NCBI GenBank assembly: GCA_964568675.1
Contig: CAZMQV010000005.1
Coordinates: forward strand, 16,474-80,473
From: UPXZ01 sp964568675
GTDB lineage: Bacteria > Bacteroidota > Bacteroidia > Bacteroidales > Paludibacteraceae
Reading direction: 5' to 3'
Length of the DNA stretch: 64,000 bases
Below, piece by piece: positions 44,726 to 53,447 of the stretch. Each line of letters opens with the position of its first letter. Position 1 is the stretch's first letter. The translations under genes and the position numbers were made by a program. The notes below the pieces were generated by a model. That model was given only the letters and a program-made list of their open reading frames with translations, was not told the DNA's origin and did no database searches.

Positions 44726-46330
44726 ATGAAATCAATAAAATATATATTCACCGTGCTGTCAGGAATAGCATTCATGCTTACATCCTGCAATAGTCTCGAT
44801 TTGAGTCCGATTGACAATTATGCCAATACCAATTATTGGAAAAATGTTTCACACGTTCAAACCTATGTAAACGGTATGCATCTTGACATCCGATCGTCGG
44901 CTTTCACACGTAATTTCTTATTGGGCGAAGCACGTGGTGGACTACAGCTTATCGGCTCAAGCTCCATGGGATATTCTACCTACGATGATATTATCAAAAG
45001 TAATTCACAGTTATCGGGCGATAACCCCGGACTTACCGGTTGGGGAGGCGCAGGAAGTATTTATAGCCAGATATTTGATTGCAACTTAATGATTCAGAAT
45101 GTTGAAAACAATGATTTGCATACATCGAACAAAGCGGTTATCGATTATTTATTGGCTCAAACTTACGGTATCCGTGCTTTTCATTATTTCAAGCTTTATC
45201 GGGCTTATGGTGGCGTACCCTTGATTGACAGGGCGAAAGTAATGGAAGGACAAGTGTCGCCCGACCTGCTTTATACAGCTCGCTCCACGCCTAAAGATGT
45301 TATGAACTTCATTAAAGCGGATATTGATAAATCAATCGCATACTTCACTTCATCCGGTAGCGAATGGACAAACAATGTTACTTGGTCAAAAGCAGCATCT
45401 CAGATGCTTGCCGCTGAGGTGTATTTGTGGTCGGCTAAGGTGTCGCTTGGAAATCAGGTGCCAGCTTCAGGTGATTTGACAAAAGCCGAAAGTTATTTGA
45501 ATGATGTGAAAAATAATACGCGCTTCGAATTGTTGTCTGATTACGCAAATATTTTTGCCACCAGTAACAAAGGTAACAAAGAAATTATTTTTGCCACTTA
45601 CTACGCCGATGGTGAAGCAACAGCCGGCCATATTTATAATTTTCTGTATGAAATTTCCAATATCAGTAAATTTTATGATAAATCAGGCACTGTGCTTTCC
45701 GACCCGCTCAACACGAAAGGTTCAGGACAGCAGCGCTATGAATACACACTGGATTTCTGGAAAAGTTTTTCGGCAAAAGACAAAAGACGTGATGCTACAT
45801 TTTATGAATACTATGATAAAAGTGGCGTAGTAAAAGGTACCGTTCTTAAAAAATTCATCGGGTCAATCAATTCCACAGGCTCTCGCGTGTGGGACTCTAA
45901 CGAGCCTATCTACCGCTATGCCGATGTGCTCCTTATGCTTGCTGAGGTGGAAAATATGAAAGGCGGAAATCCGGCACAATACATCAACCAAGTACGTAAA
46001 CGTGCTTACGGAGCAGATTGGGTGGAAGCTACTGACGCATTCACTAACAGCGATTTCAAAACCAATGAGTATGCTATTCTTTATGAAAAAGACAAAGAAT
46101 TTGTATTTGAAGGCAAACGCTGGTACGATGTGATTCGAATGAAGGATGCGCCAAGCGGACAGCCACTCGTATTCGATGCAGCTTCTGCTTACACTACAAC
46201 ACCGGTTTTGAGTCAGGCAGAGAAACACAAAGTGCTTTGGCCGATAGATAAAGGTACTTTGGGCGCCGACCCTCAGTTAAAACAAACACCGGGCTACAAA
46301 GTAGGTGATCAGGTTGAAGAAGTTTGGTAG
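44726..46330 (+). CDS. SusD/RagB-family lipoprotein of the sialate locus (NanU-like)
   Basis: Surface glycan-binding lid protein of the preceding SusC, 534 aa. Lipobox LTSC with Cys21. Tetratricopeptide-like helices appear near AYLLAQTYGIRAFHYFKLYRA-type segment at about residue 145, and the SusD C-terminal block has RYADVLLMLAEV and EFVFEGKRWYDVIRM. A terminator-like hairpin follows, so transporter and lyase genes downstream may be expressed separately or at a lower level. Confidence 0.92.
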   Translation: MKSIKYIFTVLSGIAFMLTSCNSLDLSPIDNYANTNYWKNVSHVQTYVNGMHLDIRSSAFTRNFLLGEARGGLQLIGSSSMGYSTYDDIIKSNSQLSGDNPGLTGWGGAGSIYSQIFDCNLMIQNVENNDLHTSNKAVIDYLLAQTYGIRAFHYFKLYRAYGGVPLIDRAKVMEGQVSPDLLYTARSTPKDVMNFIKADIDKSIAYFTSSGSEWTNNVTWSKAASQMLAAEVYLWSAKVSLGNQVPASGDLTKAESYLNDVKNNTRFELLSDYANIFATSNKGNKEIIFATYYADGEATAGHIYNFLYEISNISKFYDKSGTVLSDPLNTKGSGQQRYEYTLDFWKSFSAKDKRRDATFYEYYDKSGVVKGTVLKKFIGSINSTGSRVWDSNEPIYRYADVLLMLAEVENMKGGNPAQYINQVRKRAYGADWVEATDAFTNSDFKTNEYAILYEKDKEFVFEGKRWYDVIRMKDAPSGQPLVFDAASAYTTTPVLSQAEKHKVLWPIDKGTLGADPQLKQTPGYKVGDQVEEVW

Positions 46331-46340
46331 TTGCTTGAAC

Positions 46341-46389
46341 AAGAAAGCGGGTGGGAAGCGAGATAATCCTCCCCACCTGCTTCTTTTTT
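46341..46389 (+). terminator. terminator-like hairpin after susD
   Basis: An imperfect stem, agaaagcgggtggg against ccccacctgcttct (about 46341-46355 and 46371-46384), is followed by eight T. A second small hairpin, aatgaa-gac-ttcatt with T-run (46487-46506), lies further on in the 253-bp gap before the MFS gene. Confidence 0.65.
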
Positions 46390-46583
46390 TTGATTCTAAA
46401 AATAAGTTGAATCAGAAAAACAAGTTAGCGCATTCGCATTAATCACTTTGCTATCTATTTATCAGCGAATCAGATATTTTAACCCTAATGAAGACTTCAT
46501 TTTTTAGGAGAAAACTGGTTTGAAAAAACAGTTATTTCATCGGAAATTAGCATTATCATTAATCCATTTCAGACACACAAACT

Positions 46584-47822
46584 ATGAGAAACAAAAAATT
46601 TTACCCCTGGGTAGTAGTCGGATTGCTTTGGGTAGTAGCCCTGCTCAACTACATGGACCGGCAAATGCTCTCGACCATGAAGAGCGCCATGATGATTGAT
46701 ATCGAACAGCTTCAGAAGGCTGAGAATTTCGGTATCTTGATGTCGGTTTTTTTATACATTTACGCTTTTATGAGTCCAATAGCCGGAAGCATAGCCGACC
46801 GCATCAACCGAAAGTGGTTAATCATTGGCAGTTTGTTCGTGTGGTCTGCTGTTACCTATGGCATGGGTATGGCCACCAATTTTGAACAATTATTGGTGCT
46901 CAGGGCATTGATGGGAGTGAGTGAAGCGCTTTATATACCTGCTGCCCTCTCCATGATAGCCGATTATCATACGGATAAAACACGCTCTCTGGCAATCGGC
47001 ATACACATGACCGGGCTATACATGGGGCAGGCATTGGGTGGATTTGGCGCTACAGTAGCTGACAATTTTGGATGGCACGCTACCTTTCACTGGTTTGGAA
47101 TAATCGGGATGCTTTATGCGTTAGTATTAATCCTATTCTTATACGATAAGAAAGCCGCGCCTGTTGCTCCTCAACTTTCAGTCAAATTATCGAACGACAA
47201 TAAGATACCATTGATGAAAGGCTTGGGGATGCTTTTCGGAAATATCGCTTTCTGGGTAATTCTTTTTTATTTCGCGGCTCCGAGTCTTCCCGGATGGGCA
47301 ACAAAGAACTGGTTGCCTACGCTATTCAGCGAAAGTTTAAAACTTCCCATGTCGCAGGCAGGCCCTATTGCCACTATCACCATTTCGTTGTCTTCCTTTA
47401 TCGGCGTGATGATAGGCGGACCGCTCTCCGATAAATGGGTACAACGCAATGTGCGCGGTAGAATTTATACAGGCGCTATCGGCCTTTCCATGATGATGCC
47501 TTCGCTTATTTTGATGGGTTATGCTACCTCGCTTACCCCTATCATTGCCGCGGCATTGTTATTTGGTGTTGGTTACGGTATGTTCGACACCAACAATATG
47601 CCGATTCTCTGTCAATTTGTGCCATCACGCCTACGAGGTACAGCCTATGGATTTATGAATATGGTGGGAGTGTTTGCCGGCGCCGGAGTTACGCAAGTTC
47701 TCGGCAAGCTTACCGATGATGGTAATCTGGGTTTTGGATTCGCGCTTCTTGCCATTGTAGTAGCTCTTGCCATTGCTTTGCAGTTATTGCTTCTCAAACC
47801 CAAAGTTCAAAACATGGAGTGA
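46584..47822 (+). CDS. nanT: MFS transporter, probable sialic acid permease (NanT-like)
   Basis: 412 aa, twelve predicted transmembrane helices. The first helix contains NYMDRQMLSTMKSAM, typical of the anion:cation symporter/hexuronate branch of MFS, and SIADRINRKW and PLSDKW represent the two loop 2-3-type motifs. In the setting of the lyase and epimerase it most likely moves N-acetylneuraminate across the inner membrane, as in Bacteroides fragilis nanT; a role for other acidic sugars cannot be excluded from sequence alone. Confidence 0.78.
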   Translation: MRNKKFYPWVVVGLLWVVALLNYMDRQMLSTMKSAMMIDIEQLQKAENFGILMSVFLYIYAFMSPIAGSIADRINRKWLIIGSLFVWSAVTYGMGMATNFEQLLVLRALMGVSEALYIPAALSMIADYHTDKTRSLAIGIHMTGLYMGQALGGFGATVADNFGWHATFHWFGIIGMLYALVLILFLYDKKAAPVAPQLSVKLSNDNKIPLMKGLGMLFGNIAFWVILFYFAAPSLPGWATKNWLPTLFSESLKLPMSQAGPIATITISLSSFIGVMIGGPLSDKWVQRNVRGRIYTGAIGLSMMMPSLILMGYATSLTPIIAAALLFGVGYGMFDTNNMPILCQFVPSRLRGTAYGFMNMVGVFAGAGVTQVLGKLTDDGNLGFGFALLAIVVALAIALQLLLLKPKVQNME

Positions 47823-47993
47823 GCGTTGCCGCTTATAAGTGTGAAAGTGAAGAATAAATAAAAACGATTTCACAAATCTTGTAGTCGCAATTCTTTTTCG
47901 GGAAATACGTTTTTCTTATAAAAGAGAAAATTAAACTTTTTCATTCGAAATATTACAAATTAACAAAAATAGCTAACTTATAAATTAACAGGT

Positions 47994-48911
47994 ATGGAAA
48001 AAATTAAAGGATTAATCAACGCGCCTTTCACTCCATTCGACAGCAAGGGTGAAGTGAATTTAGCGCCTATCGAAACGTATGCCAAAATGTTGCAAAAGAA
48101 TGGATTAGTAGGTGTTTTCATCAACGGGTCTTCGGGCGAAGGCTATATGCTGACGGTTGATGAGCGCATGATGCTTGCTGAGAAATGGGTGTCCGTAGCG
48201 CCAAAAGATTTCAAAGTAATTGTACACGTAGGCGCAACCTGCGTGAAAGATAGTAACAGATTGGCGCAACACGCGCAGAAAATCGGTGCGTTCGGCATTG
48301 GAGCCATGGCATCGCCGTTCCCCAAAGCCGGGCGGGTGGAAGAGCTGGCTAAATACTGTGAGGAAATAGCTTGTGGCGCACCCAATTTGCCATTTTATTT
48401 TTATCATATCCCCGCTTTAAGTGGAGTTTTTCTGCCCATGTTGCCATTCCTACAAGCGGTGGATGGGCGAATCCCTAACTTTGCCGGCATCAAATATACC
48501 TTCGAGAGTATTTATGAATACAATCAATGTATGCTCTACAAAGATGGAAAATTTGACATGCTTCACGGACAAGACGAAACCATTCTGCCAGCCTTGGCTA
48601 TGGGGGGCGCGAAGGGCGGTATTGGTGGAACTACCAATTACAACGGACGCGAATTGGTAGGTATTATTGATGCGTGGAATCGTGGCGATTTGGAGGCTGC
48701 ACGTGAAAAACAAAACTTTGCGCAAGATGTAATTAATGTGATTGTAAACTACCGTGGTAATATTGTTGGAGGCAAACGCATTATGAAACTGATAGGATTG
48801 GATTTGGGGCAAAACCGCACTCCTTTCCGAAACATGAGCGATGATGAAGAAGCCGCGATGAAAAAAGAACTGGAAGCAATTAACTTTTTTGAACGTTGCA
48901 ATAAGTTCTAA
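47994..48911 (+). CDS. nanA: N-acetylneuraminate lyase
   Basis: Aldolase cleaving N-acetylneuraminate to pyruvate and N-acetylmannosamine. 305 aa TIM barrel of the DHDPS/NAL family: GSSGEG pyruvate carboxylate-binding motif near residue 45, Tyr137 in YFYHIPAL and Schiff-base Lys167 in FAGIKYT. The match to NAL spacing (Tyr about 137, Lys about 165) supports lyase rather than dihydrodipicolinate synthase. It is preceded by 171 bp of A/T-rich DNA and followed by a terminator closing the sialate locus. Confidence 0.92.
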   Translation: MEKIKGLINAPFTPFDSKGEVNLAPIETYAKMLQKNGLVGVFINGSSGEGYMLTVDERMMLAEKWVSVAPKDFKVIVHVGATCVKDSNRLAQHAQKIGAFGIGAMASPFPKAGRVEELAKYCEEIACGAPNLPFYFYHIPALSGVFLPMLPFLQAVDGRIPNFAGIKYTFESIYEYNQCMLYKDGKFDMLHGQDETILPALAMGGAKGGIGGTTNYNGRELVGIIDAWNRGDLEAAREKQNFAQDVINVIVNYRGNIVGGKRIMKLIGLDLGQNRTPFRNMSDDEEAAMKKELEAINFFERCNKF

Positions 48912-48941
48912 AAAAAATAGGTGTAACGCTATCAAGTGCAG

Positions 48942-48984
48942 GCAAGAGGTTGAAACTATGTGTTTTTAACCTCTTGCTCTTTTC
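48942..48984 (+). terminator. terminator after nanA
   Basis: Perfect 10-bp stem gcaagaggtt (48942-48951) with aacctcttgc (48968-48977), then TCTTTT. Confidence 0.8.
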
Positions 48985-49128
48985 TGGGTATCCCCATGCA
49001 AGCATACCATTCCCGCCGCAATTTCTCCTGCCTGTGCCCTTGCATAATAAAAAAACTTATGGAGTGAGAATAACTGTTTTGTAGTTTGCTCTCAACGTTG
49101 ATTTTGGCGTTTTAAAACTTACAAATGG

Positions 49129-49650
49129 CTTTTACCAACGTGGTAATTTGCGTTTTTAATTTTATAAATGGCTTTTACCAACGTGGTAATTTGCGTTTTT
49201 AATTTTAAAAAGGGGTTTTACCATCGTGGCAATTGGTGTTTTTAATTTTAAAAAGGGGTTTTACCAACGTGGTAATTGGTGTTTTTAATCTTATAAAGGG
49301 GTTTTACCAACGTGGTAATTTGCGTTTTTAATCTTAAAAAGGGCTTTTACCAACGTGGTAATTTGCGTTTTTAATCTTATAAAGGACTTTTACCAACGTG
49401 GTAATTTGCGTTTTTAATTTTATAAAGAGGTTTTACCATCGTGGTAATTTGCGTTTTTAATTTTATAAAGAGGTTTTACCAACGTGGTAAATTGCGTTTT
49501 TAATTTTATAAAGGGCTTTTACCAACGTGGTAATTGGTGTTTTTAATTTTAAAAAGGGGTTTTACCATTGTGGTAATTGCTGTTTTTAATTTTAAAAAGG
49601 GGTTTTACCAACGTGGTAAATTGCGTTTTTAATCTTATAAATGGCTTTTC
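49129..49650. repeat. 43-bp tandem repeat array B, twelve units plus a degenerate end
   Basis: The A of TTACCA recurs at 49134, 49177, 49220, 49263, 49306, 49349, 49392, 49435, 49478, 49521, 49564 and 49607, exactly every 43 bp; a degenerate thirteenth copy starts near 49651. A typical unit is ttttaccaacgtggtaa, tttgcgtttttaa, ttttataaagggc. Each unit centres on the palindrome TTACCA-acg-TGGTAA. Two sub-types are mixed: TTTGCG with ATAAA and TTGGTG with AAAAAGG. The reading frame shifts every unit, so it is not coding. It lies between the sialate locus and the promoter of the second Sus locus; the remainder of 48985-50012 holds that promoter and nothing else recognised. Confidence 0.95.
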
Positions 49651-49816
49651 ACCATACTCAGTATCCTCAGTAAAATAGGAGTGAAAGGATAACGGGAAGA
49701 TACATTTATCAAAAACTATACAGAAAATAATCAGTCGGTCTGAGCCGTCAAGAAGAACGTAAAAGCTATTTTGAGATGCTTTCAAATAAATAATTACAAA
49801 TTGAAAGTCGATACTA

Positions 49817-49847
49817 TTGACAAATTACGAATTTTTGTTTATCTTTG
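49817..49847 (+). promoter_or_regulatory. Bacteroidota-type promoter of the second SusC/SusD locus
   Basis: TTG (49817-49819), 20 bp, TATCTTTG (49840-49847): exact consensus, giving an mRNA leader of about 155 nt before susC. The leader is A/T-rich with a long T tract near 49923. Confidence 0.78.
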
Positions 49848-50012
49848 TTTTTGTTATGCTATGGTTGATTCATCGCGGGTCAAATATTGAATAATTACGC
49901 TCTTTTTTTATGATTTGATTTGATTTTTTTTTTTTGTACGGACTAAGTTTATGTCAGGATATTTAACAACGATAATACTATATCAATTTACTAACTATTA
50001 AAACACAAAAGA

Positions 50013-53000
50013 ATGAAAAAACGAAAAATTTCAGTTCAATGGAGAAGCGTTCTCACACTCCTCGCGTTTGTGATTACATTCTCAGGGTTTGCTCAAACCA
50101 AAACAGTATCCGGTACTGTGGTGGACAAACAAAACGAACCATTGATTGGTGTCGCGGTGAAGGTGCAAGGCACTTCTATTGCTGTCGCAACTAATATTGA
50201 TGGCAAGTTTGTATTGACTAATGTGCCTGAAACAGCAGTGCTCGATGTGAGCTTTGTAGGCATGAAACCACAAAAAGTGTCGGTTGCAGGAACTTCGACT
50301 TTAACCATTGTCTTGGTAGATGACACCGAAGTGCTAAAAGAAGTTGTAATTACTGCATTTGGTATCCCGAAGCAATCCAAGTCAGTTGGTTATGCTACAA
50401 GTAAAGTTTCAACTACTGAAATTGAACGTGTCAACGCGATAAATCCAGTAGCGGCGCTGCAAGGAAAAGTGGCTGGTATGAGTATCAATGCCGGAGGAGC
50501 TTCGGGTGTTACCTCCAGCTCGTCAATAACTATTCGCGGAGCGAAATCAATTGATAAAAACAACTCGCCAATTTTCGTTGTTGATGGTATGATAATCCAA
50601 GAAGCGATAACCGGTACACTGGATGGAACAGACTGGGGATCTCAGCTTAAAAACCTCAATGCTGCCGATTATGAGAGTGTAACTGTGCTTAAAGGAGCTG
50701 CCGCAACAGCGCTATATGGATCGCGTGGAGCGAATGGCGCAATTGTTATCGTATCCAAAGGAGGTCAGTTCGGAAAAAAAGGCTTAGGTATTGAAGTTTC
50801 ACAAATTCTGGAAACAACCGACATCTACAAAGCTCCAATGGCTCTTCAAAACGTGTATGGTGCAGGTCATCCTTCTAATGGTTATGAAGGAGGTTTCTTA
50901 GCCGATGGATCATTGCAACAAGCATCTTCGAGCTGGGGACCTAAGATGGAGGGTCAAATCATCAATCAGTATCTTCCAAATGGCGAAAAGACTGCCTATA
51001 GCCCTCATCCCGATAACTGGAAATCGCTTTATCAGTCGGGTTTGAACAGCACTACTAATTTTGCAATCAGTGGAGGTGGAGCCAATTCCTCGTTTCGTTT
51101 ATCTTATGCTTACACGGATAATAATGGTGTGTTCAAGCGTAATAACTTCAAACGTCATGCCATTACTTTCAAAGGTTTAACGGAGCTGAACAAGATCTTC
51201 TCGCTTGAAGCCGGCGTTAATTACGCGTTTTCGACTGCTATGAACGGCGCAAGCCAAGGTGGCTGGAACTGGGGTGGTAACTTGGCGATGATTGGTACGT
51301 ATTACATGCCTCGTAATATGGATTTAGCATTGTACGAAACACTTTATAGAAATCCCGATACAAAAGCGGTTGAAACAACCACACCTTGGGGAACACTTCG
51401 CGACTTTCTGCATAATCGCGACATGAATGTTAACCAGCGTTCAGAAAATTCCATGCTGTCCAATTTGACACTTCGCGCAAAAGTTGCTCCATGGATGACC
51501 GCAAGTTTGAAAGGAAATTATAACTATTATGGGATTTCTACTTTGCAAAAGAATTACGGAGCTGGCGCTAACTATGGACCAAGCGGTACCGGTTATTATG
51601 GACGCGGTGGCAATATCTCCGGTTCATACAACTTCTTGGGGATGCTTCAGTCTAACGACTTGAAATTCAAATTGGCAGGTGAAGATATTTCGGTAGATGC
51701 AATAGTAGCAGCTGAGCTGTACGGAAATACTGAGTCGCACTCATGGAGTAAAGGTACGAATGGAGGATTGGTATCTCCCGGCGTATTCGCATTTTCAAAC
51801 TCAAAAAATAAAATTGAACCAAGTTTCAATTATTCTCCAAGAAACCAACAAACTTTTGGTATCTCCGCAATCCTGAATTTTGGATGGAGAGAGCAACTTT
51901 TCCTCGAACTTACCGGACGTAACGACTGGTTGTCAACCTTGACATATCCTGTGTATATGACCACCGGAATGAATAACTTCTCCGTGTTCTATCCTTCGGC
52001 CAATGTGTCGTGGGTATTCACCGAAACGTTGAAACTTCCCGAATGGTATTCGTTTGGAAAACTTCGCGCTTCGTTGTCGCGCGTAGGTATGGGAACTTCC
52101 GCTTATGCCACCACACAAGGTTTTGGTGTGTTTGCTCAAAGCTCGCAGTATGACCCTACCAGAAATAATGTGCTGATAGCCAATCCGAACTTAGGTACGG
52201 CATGGATCAACGATTTGAAACCTGAAGTGCAACAGTCCATCGAAATCGGTACCGACTCGCGCTTCTTTAATGATTTGATTACTCTTGATTTGGCTTATTA
52301 CAAAACCAATACATTCAATCAAATACTCACCTTGCCCGCTGTGGTAGAAGGTGGAGCAAGCTCACAACGCATTAATGCCGGTAATATCCAGAACCAGGGT
52401 GTGGAAGTGCAATTGGAAGTAACTCCTATCCGCACAAAAGATTTTCGATGGACTATTGGTTCGAACTTTACATTGAATCGTGGAAAGATCATTAAATTGC
52501 ACGAGCATATCAAAGAATGGCAATTGATGGGGGTTTATGACGCGGGTCCGGAAATCTGGGCGTATGAAGGTGGTGGATTTGGTGTGATTACTACTCCTTA
52601 CAATAGTGCTACTGCAGGGTCAATTTACCGTTTCAATAATCCAAACGACCCCAACGACGTGCGAAATGGAAAACCTGTAATTTCTTATTTTGGCGAATTT
52701 GCAAGTCCTAATAAATTGTCGGGATATGGATATATTACTGATGCGGAAAAGGGAATCAAAGAAAGAAAAGTTATAGGAAAAGTTGAAGCAGACTTTTTAT
52801 TGAGCTTCAATACTTCATTCTCTTATAAAAACTTTGATTTTTATGCCTTAATTGATGGACGTGTTGGAGGTAACTATTTCTCTCACTCCTATAAGTATGC
52901 ATCTCCGAGAGGTACATTGGAGTCTTCACTTCAATATCGTGATAAAGAACATGGTGGTCAGCCACGCGTGAACTATAAAGGTGAAACCGTATATGACGCT

Positions 53001-53435
53001 ATCAAATTGGACGCCGTGTTTGATGAAGGTGAAAAAGCGCCTCTTGCCAGCGATCCTACTAAAATGATTGAAGTTGGAGGGCTTACTTATGAGCAAGCGT
53101 TGGAAAAAGGTATTCGTCCGATGATGACCAGCATGTATTATTATATGAACTATGGATGGGGAATGCCAGCCGAGCTTGGACTACAAGACAATACCTGGTT
53201 CAGTCTTCGTGAAGTAACAATTGGATATCGTTTGCCTGAGAAACTATGCAAAACTATCGGAGCTAATTACCTGCGATTTGGTGTTACCGGACGTAATTTG
53301 GGTTACTTGATTAATAAACTCACTGACGGACTTAACCCCGCTTCCATATCATCCAACAATCCTTTGTTGCCAATGGATATTGGTGGAGTGCCATTCGCCC
53401 GTACTTATGCGCTTAATTTAACAATCAGATTTTAA
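50013..53435 (+). CDS. SusC-type TonB-dependent receptor, second locus
   Basis: Outer-membrane importer of 1140 aa with signal peptide (about 1-28), carboxypeptidase-regulatory-like domain (GTVVDKQNEPLIGVAVKVQG), TonB-box-like LKEVVITAFG near residue 110, plug (SITIRGAKSIDKNNSPIFVVDG; GAAATALYGSRGANGAIVIVSKGG) and barrel ending NLTIRF. SusD partner begins 12 bp downstream. Substrate is unknown; the GH29 gene downstream suggests a fucose-containing glycan. No sigma/anti-sigma or hybrid two-component regulator is adjacent. Confidence 0.92.
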   Translation: MKKRKISVQWRSVLTLLAFVITFSGFAQTKTVSGTVVDKQNEPLIGVAVKVQGTSIAVATNIDGKFVLTNVPETAVLDVSFVGMKPQKVSVAGTSTLTIVLVDDTEVLKEVVITAFGIPKQSKSVGYATSKVSTTEIERVNAINPVAALQGKVAGMSINAGGASGVTSSSSITIRGAKSIDKNNSPIFVVDGMIIQEAITGTLDGTDWGSQLKNLNAADYESVTVLKGAAATALYGSRGANGAIVIVSKGGQFGKKGLGIEVSQILETTDIYKAPMALQNVYGAGHPSNGYEGGFLADGSLQQASSSWGPKMEGQIINQYLPNGEKTAYSPHPDNWKSLYQSGLNSTTNFAISGGGANSSFRLSYAYTDNNGVFKRNNFKRHAITFKGLTELNKIFSLEAGVNYAFSTAMNGASQGGWNWGGNLAMIGTYYMPRNMDLALYETLYRNPDTKAVETTTPWGTLRDFLHNRDMNVNQRSENSMLSNLTLRAKVAPWMTASLKGNYNYYGISTLQKNYGAGANYGPSGTGYYGRGGNISGSYNFLGMLQSNDLKFKLAGEDISVDAIVAAELYGNTESHSWSKGTNGGLVSPGVFAFSNSKNKIEPSFNYSPRNQQTFGISAILNFGWREQLFLELTGRNDWLSTLTYPVYMTTGMNNFSVFYPSANVSWVFTETLKLPEWYSFGKLRASLSRVGMGTSAYATTQGFGVFAQSSQYDPTRNNVLIANPNLGTAWINDLKPEVQQSIEIGTDSRFFNDLITLDLAYYKTNTFNQILTLPAVVEGGASSQRINAGNIQNQGVEVQLEVTPIRTKDFRWTIGSNFTLNRGKIIKLHEHIKEWQLMGVYDAGPEIWAYEGGGFGVITTPYNSATAGSIYRFNNPNDPNDVRNGKPVISYFGEFASPNKLSGYGYITDAEKGIKERKVIGKVEADFLLSFNTSFSYKNFDFYALIDGRVGGNYFSHSYKYASPRGTLESSLQYRDKEHGGQPRVNYKGETVYDAIKLDAVFDEGEKAPLASDPTKMIEVGGLTYEQALEKGIRPMMTSMYYYMNYGWGMPAELGLQDNTWFSLREVTIGYRLPEKLCKTIGANYLRFGVTGRNLGYLINKLTDGLNPASISSNNPLLPMDIGGVPFARTYALNLTIRF

Positions 53436-53447
53436 TACACTATCACT

